The notes beneath the pieces were generated by a model. The model ran no database searches, was not told the DNA's origin, and saw nothing but the letters and a program-made list of their open reading frames with translations. 64,000 nucleotides of DNA from Catellatospora sp. TT07R-123 (GTDB lineage: Bacteria > Actinomycetota > Actinomycetes > Mycobacteriales > Micromonosporaceae). The stretch lies in assembly GCF_018327705.1 (NCBI RefSeq), contig NZ_BNEM01000001.1, positions 620,001-684,000 on the forward strand. The letters run 5' to 3'. Shown here piece after piece: positions 1-9,232 of the stretch (its first letter is position 1; each line of letters opens with the position of its first letter). Made by a program: the position numbers and the translations under genes.

Positions 1-111
1 TGCGCTGAGCAGTTCGGGCAGCCCCTCGGCGGCCAGCCGCGCCTGGTACGGGTGGGGAGCGTGCCCTGTCGCGGTGCGCATGAAACCCTCGAACCCGTCC
101 ACGATCCGCAC
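1..111 (-). CDS. Partial: N-terminus of a Cas3-like CRISPR helicase (runs off left edge)
   Basis: Only about 34-37 codons are visible on the minus strand, reading off the left edge. The peptide is rich in the features of a DEAD/DEAH Q-motif leader: a GF-F/M-R start, then TGHAPHPYQARLA and EGLPELL. This arrangement, immediately before the P-loop, is what I know from Cas3 helicases of several type I CRISPR systems. The start is uncertain: GTG at 111, GTG at 102 (spaced from a GTAGGG stretch) or ATG at 81. It diverges from the VOC gene with under 40 bases between them. The Walker A motif lies outside the window, so the assignment is by N-terminal resemblance only. Another superfamily 2 helicase is the main alternative. 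Confidence 0.5.
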   Translation of the reverse strand, partial: MRIVDGFEGFMRTATGHAPHPYQARLAAEGLPELLSA

Positions 112-137
112 CCTACCCGGGCTCTACAGTGCTGGGC

Positions 138-1313
138 ATGGCAGAGATCGATACAGATTGGCGGCTGGTCGACGGCGTCGCGACGGCATGGTTCGGCGCG
201 CCTTCGCTGGTCGAAGGGGCGGCGCTCGCCGGACGCATCGTCGAAATGTCGGCCGGGATCGCGGTCGACCTGCGCGCGACCGGCATGCGGGTGCGCCTGG
301 ACTCGGACGCGCACGCCGGGGCGGTGTCGGCGGCCGCGCGGGATCTCGGGCTGGCCGCGGACCCTGCCGCGTTGCAGGACATGGGTGTCGTGTTCGAATC
401 CGCGAACCCGTCCGAGGTGCGGCGATTCTGGCAGCGCGTGCTCGGCTACGCGCCCGGGCAGGACGGCGGTCTGGCCGATCCGGTGCGGCGCGACCCCGCG
501 ATACGGATCCGGCAGTCGACCGAGCCACGGCCGTTGCGCAACCGCATCCACCTCGACGTGGTGCGGCCGGCCGCGGCGGTCGAGCAGGCGGGCCTCGGCG
601 AGGCCTCGGGACCCTACGGGGTCTGTCACGCCGACCCCGACGGCAACGAGGTCGACCTGGTGCCGGGCGCGGCGCTCGGCGAGAGCAGCGGGACCGCAGA
701 CTGGCAGGCGGTGTTCAGCGCGATGGCGTGCTACCGCACCACCTCGCCGGAGCAGCAGCGCGACCTGGCCGCCGCAGCGGCGGCACTGGCCGACGACGCG
801 GGCTTCCCGCTGCTGATCGACCTGCGCCCCGGGCTCGTGATCATCGACAGCGGCAAGGACCAGTCGGAAGAGGACGCCCACGGCCTCGAACTCGACTTCA
901 CCGGCCTCGCCGCAGACCTTCAGACCGCCGCCCGCAGGCTCGGAGCCATCGCGGATCCGGGGCTGCCGCGCTTCGCCCAGCTCTTCCTCGACGCCGCCGA
1001 CGTCGCCGCGGTCCGCGCGTTCTGGGTCGCCGCACTCGGATACACCCACGACCGGCGAGCCGGGGTCAGCGACATCCACGATCCGCGGCGGCTGAACCCG
1101 GTGCTGGTGTTCCAGGAGCTCGACGCTTCGGAGACGGAGCGGCGCCGGCAGCGCAACCGGATCCACTTCGAGCTCGCGGTGCCCTCGGACCTCGCGCAGA
1201 CGCGCGTGGCCGCGACCGTCGCGGCCGGTGGCCGGCTCGTCGGCGAGGCGGAGGGCCGGTGGCGGGTCGCCGACCCCGAAGGCAACGAGATCGTGATCGT
1301 CAGCGGGGTATGA
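138..1313 (+). CDS. Pterin-dehydratase-like / double VOC (glyoxalase-fold) fusion protein
   Basis: A 391-residue soluble protein. Residues about 1-85 resemble the 4a-hydroxytetrahydrobiopterin dehydratase fold that is often fused in actinobacteria to VOC modules. Two VOC modules follow: one near residues 90-190 (FWQRVLGY ... DPDGNEVDL) and one near 285-391 (FWVAALGY ... DPEGNEIVIV). Both keep the closing D-P-x-G-N-E signature of VOC metal-site strands. A linker domain of unknown role separates them. GTG at 129 is in frame but ATG at 138 gives the usual start of this family. Substrate unknown; such proteins are annotated as VOC family or glyoxalase-like. It is divergent from the Cas3-like fragment and shows no operon partner. 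Confidence 0.8.
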   Translation: MAEIDTDWRLVDGVATAWFGAPSLVEGAALAGRIVEMSAGIAVDLRATGMRVRLDSDAHAGAVSAAARDLGLAADPAALQDMGVVFESANPSEVRRFWQRVLGYAPGQDGGLADPVRRDPAIRIRQSTEPRPLRNRIHLDVVRPAAAVEQAGLGEASGPYGVCHADPDGNEVDLVPGAALGESSGTADWQAVFSAMACYRTTSPEQQRDLAAAAAALADDAGFPLLIDLRPGLVIIDSGKDQSEEDAHGLELDFTGLAADLQTAARRLGAIADPGLPRFAQLFLDAADVAAVRAFWVAALGYTHDRRAGVSDIHDPRRLNPVLVFQELDASETERRRQRNRIHFELAVPSDLAQTRVAATVAAGGRLVGEAEGRWRVADPEGNEIVIVSGV

Positions 1314-1582
1314 GGTCGCGTCGCGCCGCTCGCGGGGGTTGAGTCCCGCGAGCGGGGTTTACCCGCACGGATTAGGCCGTTCGGTCGAATGCCGTTCGTC
1401 CGCTATGGAGTTTCGACTGTCCGTCGTGTGTCGGCGGCCAGTCCCCCCATGGGCAATGGCGCCACATCGAGATCGATCATTCGTCCGACCGGGTCGAGCC
1501 TCGGTCAGCAGGCATCGGTCCGCGTGCAGCCTCACTACACTGGCGCCGGTCAGCAGCAGTGCGGTGGAAGGGGCGATGCGGC

Positions 1583-2173
1583 ATGGGCGGGACCTCCTCG
1601 ACGGACGAGCAGCTTGCCGTCGATCTGGCACGGGTGATGTTCGAGCGCATCGTGGAGGTGGAGCCCGAGCAGTCGCCGGCCCGGCTGATCTTCGCCCAAC
1701 AGGCACGGTCCTATCTCGACCATCCGGCCCGGGCGCTCGCCGGGCAGGATGCCAAGGGCCGGCCGCTGCAGTTCGGGCTGACGGGGCTCGAACTGCTGCT
1801 GGTGCCGGTGCTGATGGAGGCGTCCGTCGAGGTCCTCGCCTATCTGGGCGGGCAGGCGGTGCTGCGCGGCGGGGCCGCCTCGACAGCTGCGTTGCGCAGG
1901 TTGTTCGCGAAGACTCGGCCGCCGGGCGGCTCGGCTGACGCGGGTGGCCCGGCCGGCCGGGACGTGTCGACACCGGCGGGCGCTCAGGCCCACGGCCCGT
2001 CGCCGACCGAGTCGGGCGATGGTGATCTGGCGCTGTCCGCGGCGCAGTGGGCCGAGGTCGCGAGCATCGTCGAGTCGGTGCTCGTCCGGCACGCGAGGAT
2101 GGCGCCCGAGCGCGCCGACAGGCTCGCGGTCGCCGTGGTCGGTGAGGGCGTGCTGCGCGGGAGCGGTCGATGA
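1583..2173 (+). CDS. Uncharacterised small protein, coupled to an M48 protease
   Basis: A 196-residue soluble protein that I do not recognise. ATG at 1583 is preferred over the in-frame GTG at 1559 because AAGGGG sits about 8 bases upstream. An N-terminal helical part (residues about 8-95) carries hydrophobic leucine-rich segments. A low-complexity Gly/Ala/Pro linker (about 115-150) leads to a short helical tail containing LSAAQWAEVASIVES. No signal peptide or obvious catalytic motif. The stop overlaps the start of the downstream membrane protease (ATGA), so the two are translationally coupled and probably act together. The modular look (helical head, disordered linker, short helical tail) suggests an adaptor, but this is inference. 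Confidence 0.6.
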   Translation: MGGTSSTDEQLAVDLARVMFERIVEVEPEQSPARLIFAQQARSYLDHPARALAGQDAKGRPLQFGLTGLELLLVPVLMEASVEVLAYLGGQAVLRGGAASTAALRRLFAKTRPPGGSADAGGPAGRDVSTPAGAQAHGPSPTESGDGDLALSAAQWAEVASIVESVLVRHARMAPERADRLAVAVVGEGVLRGSGR

Positions 2174-5013
2174 CCGTCGCGCCCGGCGCCCGGGCGCCGG
2201 ACGGGACCGCGACCCGGTTCCTGCTGCTGGTGGCGGCGGTCCTTGCCTCCAGCGTATCGGTGTACAGCTGGGTGTATCTGGCCGTGCCGGCGAAGGCCCA
2301 CCTGTTCCAGACGGTCATGACCGCCTGTTACGGCGCCGAGAAGCAGGGGTTCGACCGGCCCGTCGTCACGACTGCGGACTTCACCGACCGGCTGGTCCCG
2401 GCCGCCGGCCGGTTGATGCGCTGCACGCGGCCGCTGTACCTGGACCAGGCGGCATGGATCGGCGTCGGCGTGGGGCTGGTGTTCATGCTCGCCGCCCTGC
2501 TGTACCTGCTGCACCCGTGGTGGATCAGGCGCAGCCGCGGCCTGCTGCCGCTGGCCGGTCCCGACAGCGCGGAGCTCATCGCCGACCTGGATCGGCTGCC
2601 CGCGCAGGTCGGCCTGGCCCGCTCGCCGCGCTGGCTGCTGGACCCGCGCGCCGCGACCGCGGGCGGCCAGGCGTTCGGCCTGCCATGGCGGCCCGTGGTC
2701 GTGCTCGACGCCGGCCTGATCATGCGTTACGGCACCGACCCGGACGCGGTGCGCGCCGTGGTGCGGCACGAGCTGGCCCACCTCGGCAACCGTGACGTCG
2801 CCCGCACCTACTTCAGCATCGCCCTGTGGCGCGCGTTCGCGCTCGTCGGGTTGCTGCCGTTCGTGGCGCTGCTCATCCACCCGGCGCTGTTCTACACACC
2901 GCTGCGCTGGTCGGCCGACCGGTTCGACGGGCACGGCCCCGAGATCGCGTACCAGGTGGGTGCGGTGGCCGCGCTGACGGCCGTCGTCTACCTGACCCGC
3001 AACGCGATCCTGCGTACCCGTGAGCTGCACGCCGACGGGCGGGCCGGCGCCGGCGCACACGCCAGATCGCTACGGGCCGTGATCGCCGGGCTGCCCGAAC
3101 CGGCTGGCGCATGGCGGCGGCTGGCTTCTCGGCTCGGCACCCATCCGTCGCGAGCGGCGCGGCTGGCGGCGATCGACTCCCCCGGCCGGCTGCTGCGCAC
3201 CGGCGTGTGGGAGATGATCGGTGTCGGATTCACCGCCGCGCTCGCCGCGCTGAACGCCAGCCTGCTGGCCGCGAGCGTCGCGCCGAACGCGGTGCTCGGC
3301 TTGACACTCAGCGGCCTTCCTGCGGGGGTCCTCGCGGCCGGGGTGCTGGCCGCCGCGATGTGGCGGGCCGCTGTCGCCGATCCGGACCGCCCGCCGAGAG
3401 CAGGCGCGTGGCTCGGTCCGCCGGTCGCGCTGGTCGCCGGATACGCTGCCGCGCTGCCGCTGACACTGCTGTCGGCCACGACCAGCGGCGCGGCGCTGGA
3501 CCGGCCCGGTCTGCTGGTCGGTCTGATCCTGCTGTTCGTGGGCGGTGCGGCGCTGGCGGCGTGGACGCATTCGGTCGCCCGGCGCGGCCTGCGTACGGCA
3601 CGGCGCGGCCGGGCGCAGGCGGTCGTGGTGGCCGCTTCGATCGCCCTCGGCGCGCCGCTGTTCGCGCTGTGGCACGCCTTCCTGCAGGGCGGCCTGATCA
3701 CGGCGGTTCTGCCCGGTGGCGTGCCCGAGCCTGGCGGTGACATCGGCTGGTTCGCCACGCTGTCGCAGGTCACCGGCAGCCAGTACCTGCCGCTGCTGTA
3801 CGTGGTCGAAAACCCGCTGGTCAGCGTCGCGCTCATCGGCCTGTGGGCGGTCCCTGCGCTGCTCCGCCCGCACCGGGCGGAGCAGCCCGCCGACCGCCGC
3901 GAAGCCGACACCGCGGCTACCGGCACCGCGGTGGGCGGCAGCGTGACCGGTGACGGCGAGGCCGCCGGCGAGCCGGCATTCGGCGCCGCCCTGCGTGTAG
4001 GCGCAGCGGCCGGGCTGGCCGTCGTCGTCTTCGGTGTCGCCGCCGCGTTCACGGCCAGAGCCGTCCTGTCGGCGCAGGTGCGGGCCACCCCGCCGATCAC
4101 CGCGGGCATGCCGCCGTTCTTCGGGCTCGTGTTCCTCAACACCTACTGGGCCGTCGCGGTGACAGCCGCCGGGGTGGCTGCCACCGTCGTCGCCGCCCGC
4201 AGCCACGCCGCCCGGCCCGCGCTGGGCGCGCTGGCCGCCACCGTCGTGGCCGTCGTGGCCAGCCTCGGCCTGATCGCCACCTTCACGGTGACCCGCTGCA
4301 TCAAGCTGTCCGGCGGCACCGGCCGCTGCACGCCGCCCGCCATCCCGGCCGCCGAACTCGCCGGCTACGTGCACACCCTGCTCGCCAAAGGGCTCGCCGT
4401 CGCGATCCCGGCGGTGCTGCTGGGAGCGCTGATCGGCAGCCGGCTGCGGCGTCGGCGCCCGGCGCGGGCCGCACGCCGTCCGGTGCTGGCCACGCTGGCG
4501 CTGCTCACCGCCGCGCTGCTCACCGCGGCGGTCGTCGTCGTGCCGCACAACATCGGCTACTGGGATCCCGTGGACAGCGAGCAGACCGCGGCAACCGCCC
4601 AGTCATGTCTGGTAGGCGACTGGACCGAAGCCAGCGACCTCCTCGACCTCGACATGGACGACTTCGGGAAGGTGCGGTTCACCGGCAGCGGCACCCGGCA
4701 GTCCTTCCACGCCGACGGCACGATCACGATCGACTATGCAGGGGCCGCGCCATTGCGCGCGACGTCGGCCGGTCATCTGCTGGAGATCACGGTCCAGGGT
4801 GGCGCGACCGGCTTCTACCAGGTGGACGAGTCGACGATCACCTATCGCGACTGGACCCCGCACGGCACCGTCGTGCTGCGCGTGGACGGCGCGGTCCTGC
4901 GCACCGCCGATCTCGCGCCCGCCGTCTCCCCGGATGAGTACACCTGTGCCGCAGGGACCATGCTGCTGCACGGCCCCGACTACCGGGTGGAGCTGACCCG
5001 GGTTCGCGGCTGA
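2170..5013 (+). CDS. Large membrane M48-family (Ste24/HtpX-type) metalloprotease
   Basis: A 947-residue polytopic membrane protein. The first transmembrane segment is near residues 17-40, followed by an extracytoplasmic stretch and a second segment near 95-118. The zinc site HELAHLGNRD lies at about residues 200-209 in the usual M48 position, with a distal Glu candidate in the RTRELHADGRAGAG segment. Many further hydrophobic helices fill residues about 220-790. The last 150 residues form an extracytoplasmic lipocalin-like beta domain beginning CLVGDWTE. This is far longer than HtpX or Ste24 (about 290-450), so it is a fusion of an M48 core with a multispan region and a C-terminal beta domain. 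It is coupled by ATGA overlap to the preceding small protein. Substrate unknown. Confidence 0.85.
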   Translation: MTVAPGARAPDGTATRFLLLVAAVLASSVSVYSWVYLAVPAKAHLFQTVMTACYGAEKQGFDRPVVTTADFTDRLVPAAGRLMRCTRPLYLDQAAWIGVGVGLVFMLAALLYLLHPWWIRRSRGLLPLAGPDSAELIADLDRLPAQVGLARSPRWLLDPRAATAGGQAFGLPWRPVVVLDAGLIMRYGTDPDAVRAVVRHELAHLGNRDVARTYFSIALWRAFALVGLLPFVALLIHPALFYTPLRWSADRFDGHGPEIAYQVGAVAALTAVVYLTRNAILRTRELHADGRAGAGAHARSLRAVIAGLPEPAGAWRRLASRLGTHPSRAARLAAIDSPGRLLRTGVWEMIGVGFTAALAALNASLLAASVAPNAVLGLTLSGLPAGVLAAGVLAAAMWRAAVADPDRPPRAGAWLGPPVALVAGYAAALPLTLLSATTSGAALDRPGLLVGLILLFVGGAALAAWTHSVARRGLRTARRGRAQAVVVAASIALGAPLFALWHAFLQGGLITAVLPGGVPEPGGDIGWFATLSQVTGSQYLPLLYVVENPLVSVALIGLWAVPALLRPHRAEQPADRREADTAATGTAVGGSVTGDGEAAGEPAFGAALRVGAAAGLAVVVFGVAAAFTARAVLSAQVRATPPITAGMPPFFGLVFLNTYWAVAVTAAGVAATVVAARSHAARPALGALAATVVAVVASLGLIATFTVTRCIKLSGGTGRCTPPAIPAAELAGYVHTLLAKGLAVAIPAVLLGALIGSRLRRRRPARAARRPVLATLALLTAALLTAAVVVVPHNIGYWDPVDSEQTAATAQSCLVGDWTEASDLLDLDMDDFGKVRFTGSGTRQSFHADGTITIDYAGAAPLRATSAGHLLEITVQGGATGFYQVDESTITYRDWTPHGTVVLRVDGAVLRTADLAPAVSPDEYTCAAGTMLLHGPDYRVELTRVRG

Positions 5014-5018
5014 CATAC

Positions 5019-5064
5019 GGCATCCGGCGGGACGAGCGGCGTGCCGCCGGAGCCGCCGGGTGCC
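5019..5064. terminator. Bidirectional hairpin between convergent genes
   Basis: Arms GGCATCCGGCGG (5019-5030) and CCGCCGGGTGCC (5053-5064) pair at 11 of 12 positions with one G-T pair. A 22-base loop lies between. It sits between the M48 gene ending at 5013 and the convergent winged-helix gene ending at 5075, so it can serve both strands. There is no U-tract, as is usual in this GC range. Confidence 0.6.
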
Positions 5065-5074
5065 GGGCCGATCG

Positions 5075-6181
5075 TCAGTCGGACGGCAGGTCGAGGCCCA
5101 GTTCGAGCCAGGCCGCCAGCTCCGCGATCTCACGGTCGACCTCGGTCGCCATCGCCTTCGTGAACGGCACGTCCCGGTGGACGGCGTCCACCCGCAGCAC
5201 ACCGGAACGCCGGTCGGCGGTGGCGTCCAGCTTCCCGACCAGCCGGTCGCCGTACAGGATCGGCATCGCCCAGTAGCCCCACCGGCGTCCGGCGGCCGGC
5301 TTGTACATCTCCAGCTGGTACTCGAACTCGAACAGCTCGGCCATCCGCTTGCGGTCGAACACCAGGCGGTCCAGCGGCGACAGCAGCGCTGCCCGGCCGG
5401 TGAACGGCTGACCGACCTGGGCCGGATCGACCCGCCACCGGCCGCGGACGCCCTCGATCACCGCGGGTTCACCGACCTCGGCCGCGTCGACCGGCCCGAC
5501 GGACTGCTTGGTGCGGCTACTGCGGGCGACACCCAGCGAACGCAGCCGCCGCTGTGCGCGGATCCGAGCCGCCTCACCAGCCGCGACCACGCGGTCGTCG
5601 GGGTAGATCCGCGCCGCCAGGTCCCACAACCGCTCGCGGCCGTCCCGCCCCGCGACCGCGACCTCGCCCCGGGCCTCCAGGAGCTCCAGCATCTTCAGCA
5701 CGTTGCGGTCGTTGCTCCAGCCGCTGGACTGCCACGGGACCTCGCACGTGTCCGGCAGTTCCCGGGCCGGCAGCGGGCCGTCGGACCGCAACCGGGAGAT
5801 GATGTCCGACCGGCAGCCCCGGTTGGCCGCGACCCAGTCACGCCGGTGCCGCTGCCAGTCCAGCAGCTCACCGCTGCCCGGCCAGTCCGCCATGTCCGCG
5901 CGGAACAGCGCCAGGTCCTCGGCGGGCCGGATCATGCCCTGCAACTCCAGCAGCGCCTGGTCCCCCAGCGCCGCCTCCAGATCCCTCGGCCGGTATGCCG
6001 GCCCCAGCCGGCTCCACAGCACCAGGTCCGCGCTCGGCGCGACGGCGGCGGTCTGGTCGGCCTGCAGCAGCGTCAGCTGCCGCACCACCGCCAGCAGCGA
6101 GGTCGGCCGCGGCCGGTCCAGCAGCTGGGCCCGCACGGCGATGCGACGCGCCTCGACCCGGGTGAGCTCATGGTTACGCAA
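5075..6181 (-). CDS. Winged-helix DNA-binding protein, YcaQ/AlkX-like (DUF1006)
   Basis: About 368 residues. It opens with the family-typical LTRVEARRIAVRAQLL and a leucine-rich QxTLLQADQT segment. A body of tandem winged helices contains WGYWAMPILYGDRLVGKLD in the C-terminal half, the hallmark of this family. E. coli YcaQ unhooks interstrand DNA crosslinks, so DNA-crosslink glycosylase activity is plausible, not shown. The longer ORF upstream reads through the kinase gene. A TTG at 6181 is the best start, overlapping the kinase stop (6174-6176) by 8 bases, so it is probably translated by coupling to the kinase gene. Confidence 0.8.
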   Translation of the reverse strand: MRNHELTRVEARRIAVRAQLLDRPRPTSLLAVVRQLTLLQADQTAAVAPSADLVLWSRLGPAYRPRDLEAALGDQALLELQGMIRPAEDLALFRADMADWPGSGELLDWQRHRRDWVAANRGCRSDIISRLRSDGPLPARELPDTCEVPWQSSGWSNDRNVLKMLELLEARGEVAVAGRDGRERLWDLAARIYPDDRVVAAGEAARIRAQRRLRSLGVARSSRTKQSVGPVDAAEVGEPAVIEGVRGRWRVDPAQVGQPFTGRAALLSPLDRLVFDRKRMAELFEFEYQLEMYKPAAGRRWGYWAMPILYGDRLVGKLDATADRRSGVLRVDAVHRDVPFTKAMATEVDREIAELAAWLELGLDLPSD

Positions 6182-8057
6182 CCTTGAAGCCGTCGGCAAC
6201 GATCTTGAACAGGCTGAGATTCTCCTGCCAGCTGGCATCGGCTACGTACCAGGAGATCGTGTAGTACCTGTCCGAAGCGATGAAGCCGCGCCGGAGCACG
6301 TGGACGCGGGTGCCGCTGCCGGTGCTGTAGAGCCACTCCCAGTCGGCGGCCTGGTAGCCCCGGTAGTCGACCGGGTCCAGCCCCAACCTGCGGTAGCCGG
6401 ACTTGCTCTGCTGGCGCTCCTCGCCGGTCAGGGCCGCCACCGGATCCGGGTCGACGTCCTCCGACCGGTATACGCCGAGCACGCGACGCAGCCCGCCCTG
6501 CTCCTTGAAGAGGATCATGCCGCCGTCGCGGTCGGCCGACCAGTTGTCCGGCACCGGAATCGAGAATCCGCTACCTCTGTACATGTGCCAGCCCGAAGGC
6601 AGCACGAAGCCGGTGGCGGCTGCGGAGGTCGGCGAGGTGGCCGGCGTCGGCGAGGTGGCCGCGCTGGCGGACGGAGAAGGCGTGGCGGACGGGGTCGGCG
6701 TGCCCGCACTGGTCGGTGCGGCAACCGGGGTCGTCGGCGGGTCGTCGCCGCCGGCGGCGAGGCGCACGGAGACGCCCAGCGCGACGACGGTCGCGACCAG
6801 CGCGACGCCGACACGCCGACGCCTGACAGCGGTGGCCGACGCGGCCGGGACCACGGCTGTCTCCGTGGCCATCAGCACGAGATCCTCGGGCTGGGACTCC
6901 GGCGCGGGGGACTCGACCGGCGCGGGTGCCTGGTCCACCGCCGCGACCAGGTCGATCTTCGTCGTCGACGCGTCCGCGGTGGTCGCCGCCGGCGCGGGCC
7001 CGCTCTCGGCGTCCGGATTCGAGCGCGGCTGCGGCACGCGTACGGGAGCGGCGGCACGCGGCAGGTACGTCGGCGCGGCCTCCGTCACCTCGGCCACGGT
7101 GTTCATCGGCGGCTGCGCCGCGGCCGACGGCACCCGCCCTGCGGGGGCGCTGTCGGCATCGCGCGAGCGGTCCTGGCGCGGTATCAGGCCCACCCGGCGC
7201 ACCCCGGGAAGCAGCGACAGCCCGCGCTTGCGACGCTCGATCGCGCGCAGGAACAGCTGCTCTGCCTCGTCGGCCTTCATCCTGCTGCCGGGGTCTCGCC
7301 GCAGCAGGCCGGCGACCGCCGTCTTGAGCGGACCGGCGGCGTTGCGGACGGGCGGAGGCGGCTCGCTGGCCAGTGCGGTGAGCGTCGCGATGGCGGTGCT
7401 GCGGGCGTAGGGCGACTGCCCCTCGACGGCCGCGAAGACGGTCGCGCCCAGGGACCACATGTCGGCCTCGGGGCCGGCACTGTTGGTGCGGGCCCGTTCC
7501 GGCGACATGTACGCCGGTGAGCCGAGCATCATCCCCGTGCGCGTGACGTTCGGGTCGCCGGGCACCGTGGCCAGGCCGAAGTCGGTGAGGACCACCCGGC
7601 CGTCGTGGCCGAGCAGCACGTTGCCGGGCTTCACGTCGCGATGCACGACGCCGACCTGGTGCGCGGCGCGCAATGCCGCGAGCACACCCAGCCCGATCTC
7701 CGCCGCCCGCTGCGGCGTGACGGGGCCGTCGTGGGTGAGGACCTCGTGCAGGGAGCGTGAGGGCACGTATTCCATCACGATCCACGGTTCGCCGTCGGTG
7801 CGCAGCACGTCGAAGACGCGTACGGCGTTGGTGTGGCTGAGTTGAGCGATGGCGCGGGCCTCGCGCAGCGATCGCTCGCGCATCTCCTGGCACTCCTGCT
7901 CGGTGAGGCCCGGCGGCGGGATGATCTCCTTGATCGCCACGTCCCGGTGGAGGACCTCGTCCCGGGCTTTCCAGACACGCCCCATCCCGCCCTGGCCGAG
8001 CGCCTCGACGAGCCGGTAGCGGCCGGCGACGACCTGCTGGGAGGATGCGGCGGACAT
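6174..8057 (-). CDS. Transmembrane Ser/Thr protein kinase (PknB-type) with extracellular C-domain
   Basis: A 627-residue receptor-like kinase. The catalytic domain covers residues about 11-270: the glycine loop GQGGMGRV, Lys in VAIKE, the catalytic loop HRDVKPGN near residue 140, DFG, and the activation segment GSPAYMSPE. A Pro/Ala-rich juxtamembrane region with several possible phosphosites follows. One transmembrane helix lies near residues 410-432, then a Thr/Ser/Pro/Ala extracellular linker. The C-terminal domain of about 150 residues (PSGWHMYRG...) probably senses an extracellular signal. No PASTA repeats are present. Its stop overlaps the start of the winged-helix gene. Confidence 0.92.
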   Translation of the reverse strand: MSAASSQQVVAGRYRLVEALGQGGMGRVWKARDEVLHRDVAIKEIIPPPGLTEQECQEMRERSLREARAIAQLSHTNAVRVFDVLRTDGEPWIVMEYVPSRSLHEVLTHDGPVTPQRAAEIGLGVLAALRAAHQVGVVHRDVKPGNVLLGHDGRVVLTDFGLATVPGDPNVTRTGMMLGSPAYMSPERARTNSAGPEADMWSLGATVFAAVEGQSPYARSTAIATLTALASEPPPPVRNAAGPLKTAVAGLLRRDPGSRMKADEAEQLFLRAIERRKRGLSLLPGVRRVGLIPRQDRSRDADSAPAGRVPSAAAQPPMNTVAEVTEAAPTYLPRAAAPVRVPQPRSNPDAESGPAPAATTADASTTKIDLVAAVDQAPAPVESPAPESQPEDLVLMATETAVVPAASATAVRRRRVGVALVATVVALGVSVRLAAGGDDPPTTPVAAPTSAGTPTPSATPSPSASAATSPTPATSPTSAAATGFVLPSGWHMYRGSGFSIPVPDNWSADRDGGMILFKEQGGLRRVLGVYRSEDVDPDPVAALTGEERQQSKSGYRRLGLDPVDYRGYQAADWEWLYSTGSGTRVHVLRRGFIASDRYYTISWYVADASWQENLSLFKIVADGFKVA

Positions 8058-8196
8058 CCCAAGACCGTACCGGTGCGCGCTGCGCCGAGCATCGGCGGGA
8101 TGGCCGGATACGCTGGTAGCGCGGCGGGTGCGGCGACGACGTGCCGGACGTCGCCGTCGCTTCGGGCGCCGCCGGGCCTGGCTATCGCGGGCGCGG

Positions 8197-8601
8197 CTAC
8201 TGCGGGCGCGGTGCGCGGCGGTCGCGGCGGGCTTGGAGTTCGTCGTCGTCCACGTAGGTCAGCATGGGCTGACCGGGCACCATGTGCATGACGACCACGA
8301 AGCGGCTGGCCGTGTCGGGCAGGTTGTTGGCGTCCTGGTAGTGGATGACGTCGCCGCCCGGTTCGAAGAACGCCTCGCCCGCCTTGATGACCCGCTCGGG
8401 CTCTCCTTCGAGCTCGAAGAGCATCTCGCCTTCGATCATGTACCCGAAGACCGGGCCGGAGTGCTTGTGCGGCGGCAGGCCCCTGCCGCCGGGCGGTATC
8501 TCGACCAGCAGCGTCATGACGTCGACGGGCTGCGCCACGGTCGGCAGCTGCCGCTCCCACAGCGGGGTGAGCACCGAGGTGCTCCGGTTCTCCACGGTCA
8601 T
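8197..8601 (-). CDS. Single-domain cupin
   Basis: A 134-residue protein, start ATG at 8601 with GGGAG about 11 bases upstream; longer in-frame extensions lack family similarity. Cupin motif 1 is visible as PPHKHSGPVFGYMIEGEM (two His and the Glu), and motif 2 as FFEPGGDVIHYQDANN, with a metal-site His. The sequence is typical of small cupins used as metal-binding stress or metabolic proteins; substrate not assignable. It lies 140 bases upstream (in transcriptional terms) of the kinase gene, in the same direction, but I see no coupling. Confidence 0.82.
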   Translation of the reverse strand: MTVENRSTSVLTPLWERQLPTVAQPVDVMTLLVEIPPGGRGLPPHKHSGPVFGYMIEGEMLFELEGEPERVIKAGEAFFEPGGDVIHYQDANNLPDTASRFVVVMHMVPGQPMLTYVDDDELQARRDRRAPRPQ

Positions 8602-8858
8602 CTCGGATCGGCTCCCTGCTCGGCATCGGCGGGTCAGCTTCCGCGCGCGGCCGCCGACGGCGTGCGGCCTTTCCTGCTCCGTCATCAGTCTGCTCAGCCA
8701 CGCAGCGGCAGGATCATCCTCGCAAACGACGGGCCGCCGTGTGTCGCGAACCGCCTTATCGTCCGTCGTCGCACCGGCCGGTTGCGCCGCCACGACCCGC
8801 CACGCAATGATTCTCATGAATGTTTTGTCGACTCCGAAACAGGAGGAGGGTCACGACC

Positions 8859-9098
8859 ATGCTTCGACGTCTCGGCCTCGCGGCGGCTCTGGTGACGATC
8901 GGCTCGGTAGCCGTGGTGCTACCTGGCGCGCCGGCGCAGGCACGCGCGTGCACGATCGACCACTACTGCTACACCACCTGGTACGCCGACGCGGCCCACA
9001 CCTCCGTCGTCGGGCAGCTGTACGAGGACTGCGGCGGCAGCCGTTCCACATGGGGCACCCGCAGCGGGTACGCGACCTTCGCCGAGACCCCCTGCTGA
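8859..9098 (+). CDS. Small secreted Cys-rich peptide (DUF6289-like)
   Basis: 79 residues. The ATG at 8859 is fixed by an excellent AGGAGGAGGG (8841-8850) with an 8-base spacing; the longer frame opening at 8820 has no such site. A Sec signal peptide (MLRRLGLAAALVTIG..., APAQA cleavage near residue 28) precedes a mature region of about 50 residues with four Cys (CTIDHYC ... DC ... PC). The pattern WYADAAHTSVVG is what I remember of actinobacterial DUF6289 proteins. Function unknown. Confidence 0.8.
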   Translation: MLRRLGLAAALVTIGSVAVVLPGAPAQARACTIDHYCYTTWYADAAHTSVVGQLYEDCGGSRSTWGTRSGYATFAETPC

Positions 9099-9232
9099 CG
9101 CACCGCCCGGCACCTTCACCGCCTGGACGGCGCCCGCCGGCCGGTAGGGCCGACCCAACTGACGGGACAGGCGAGACGATTCGATCGCCGTTTATCTATG
9201 CTCCGCTTAACCGCTTCATCGATGGAGGGAAA

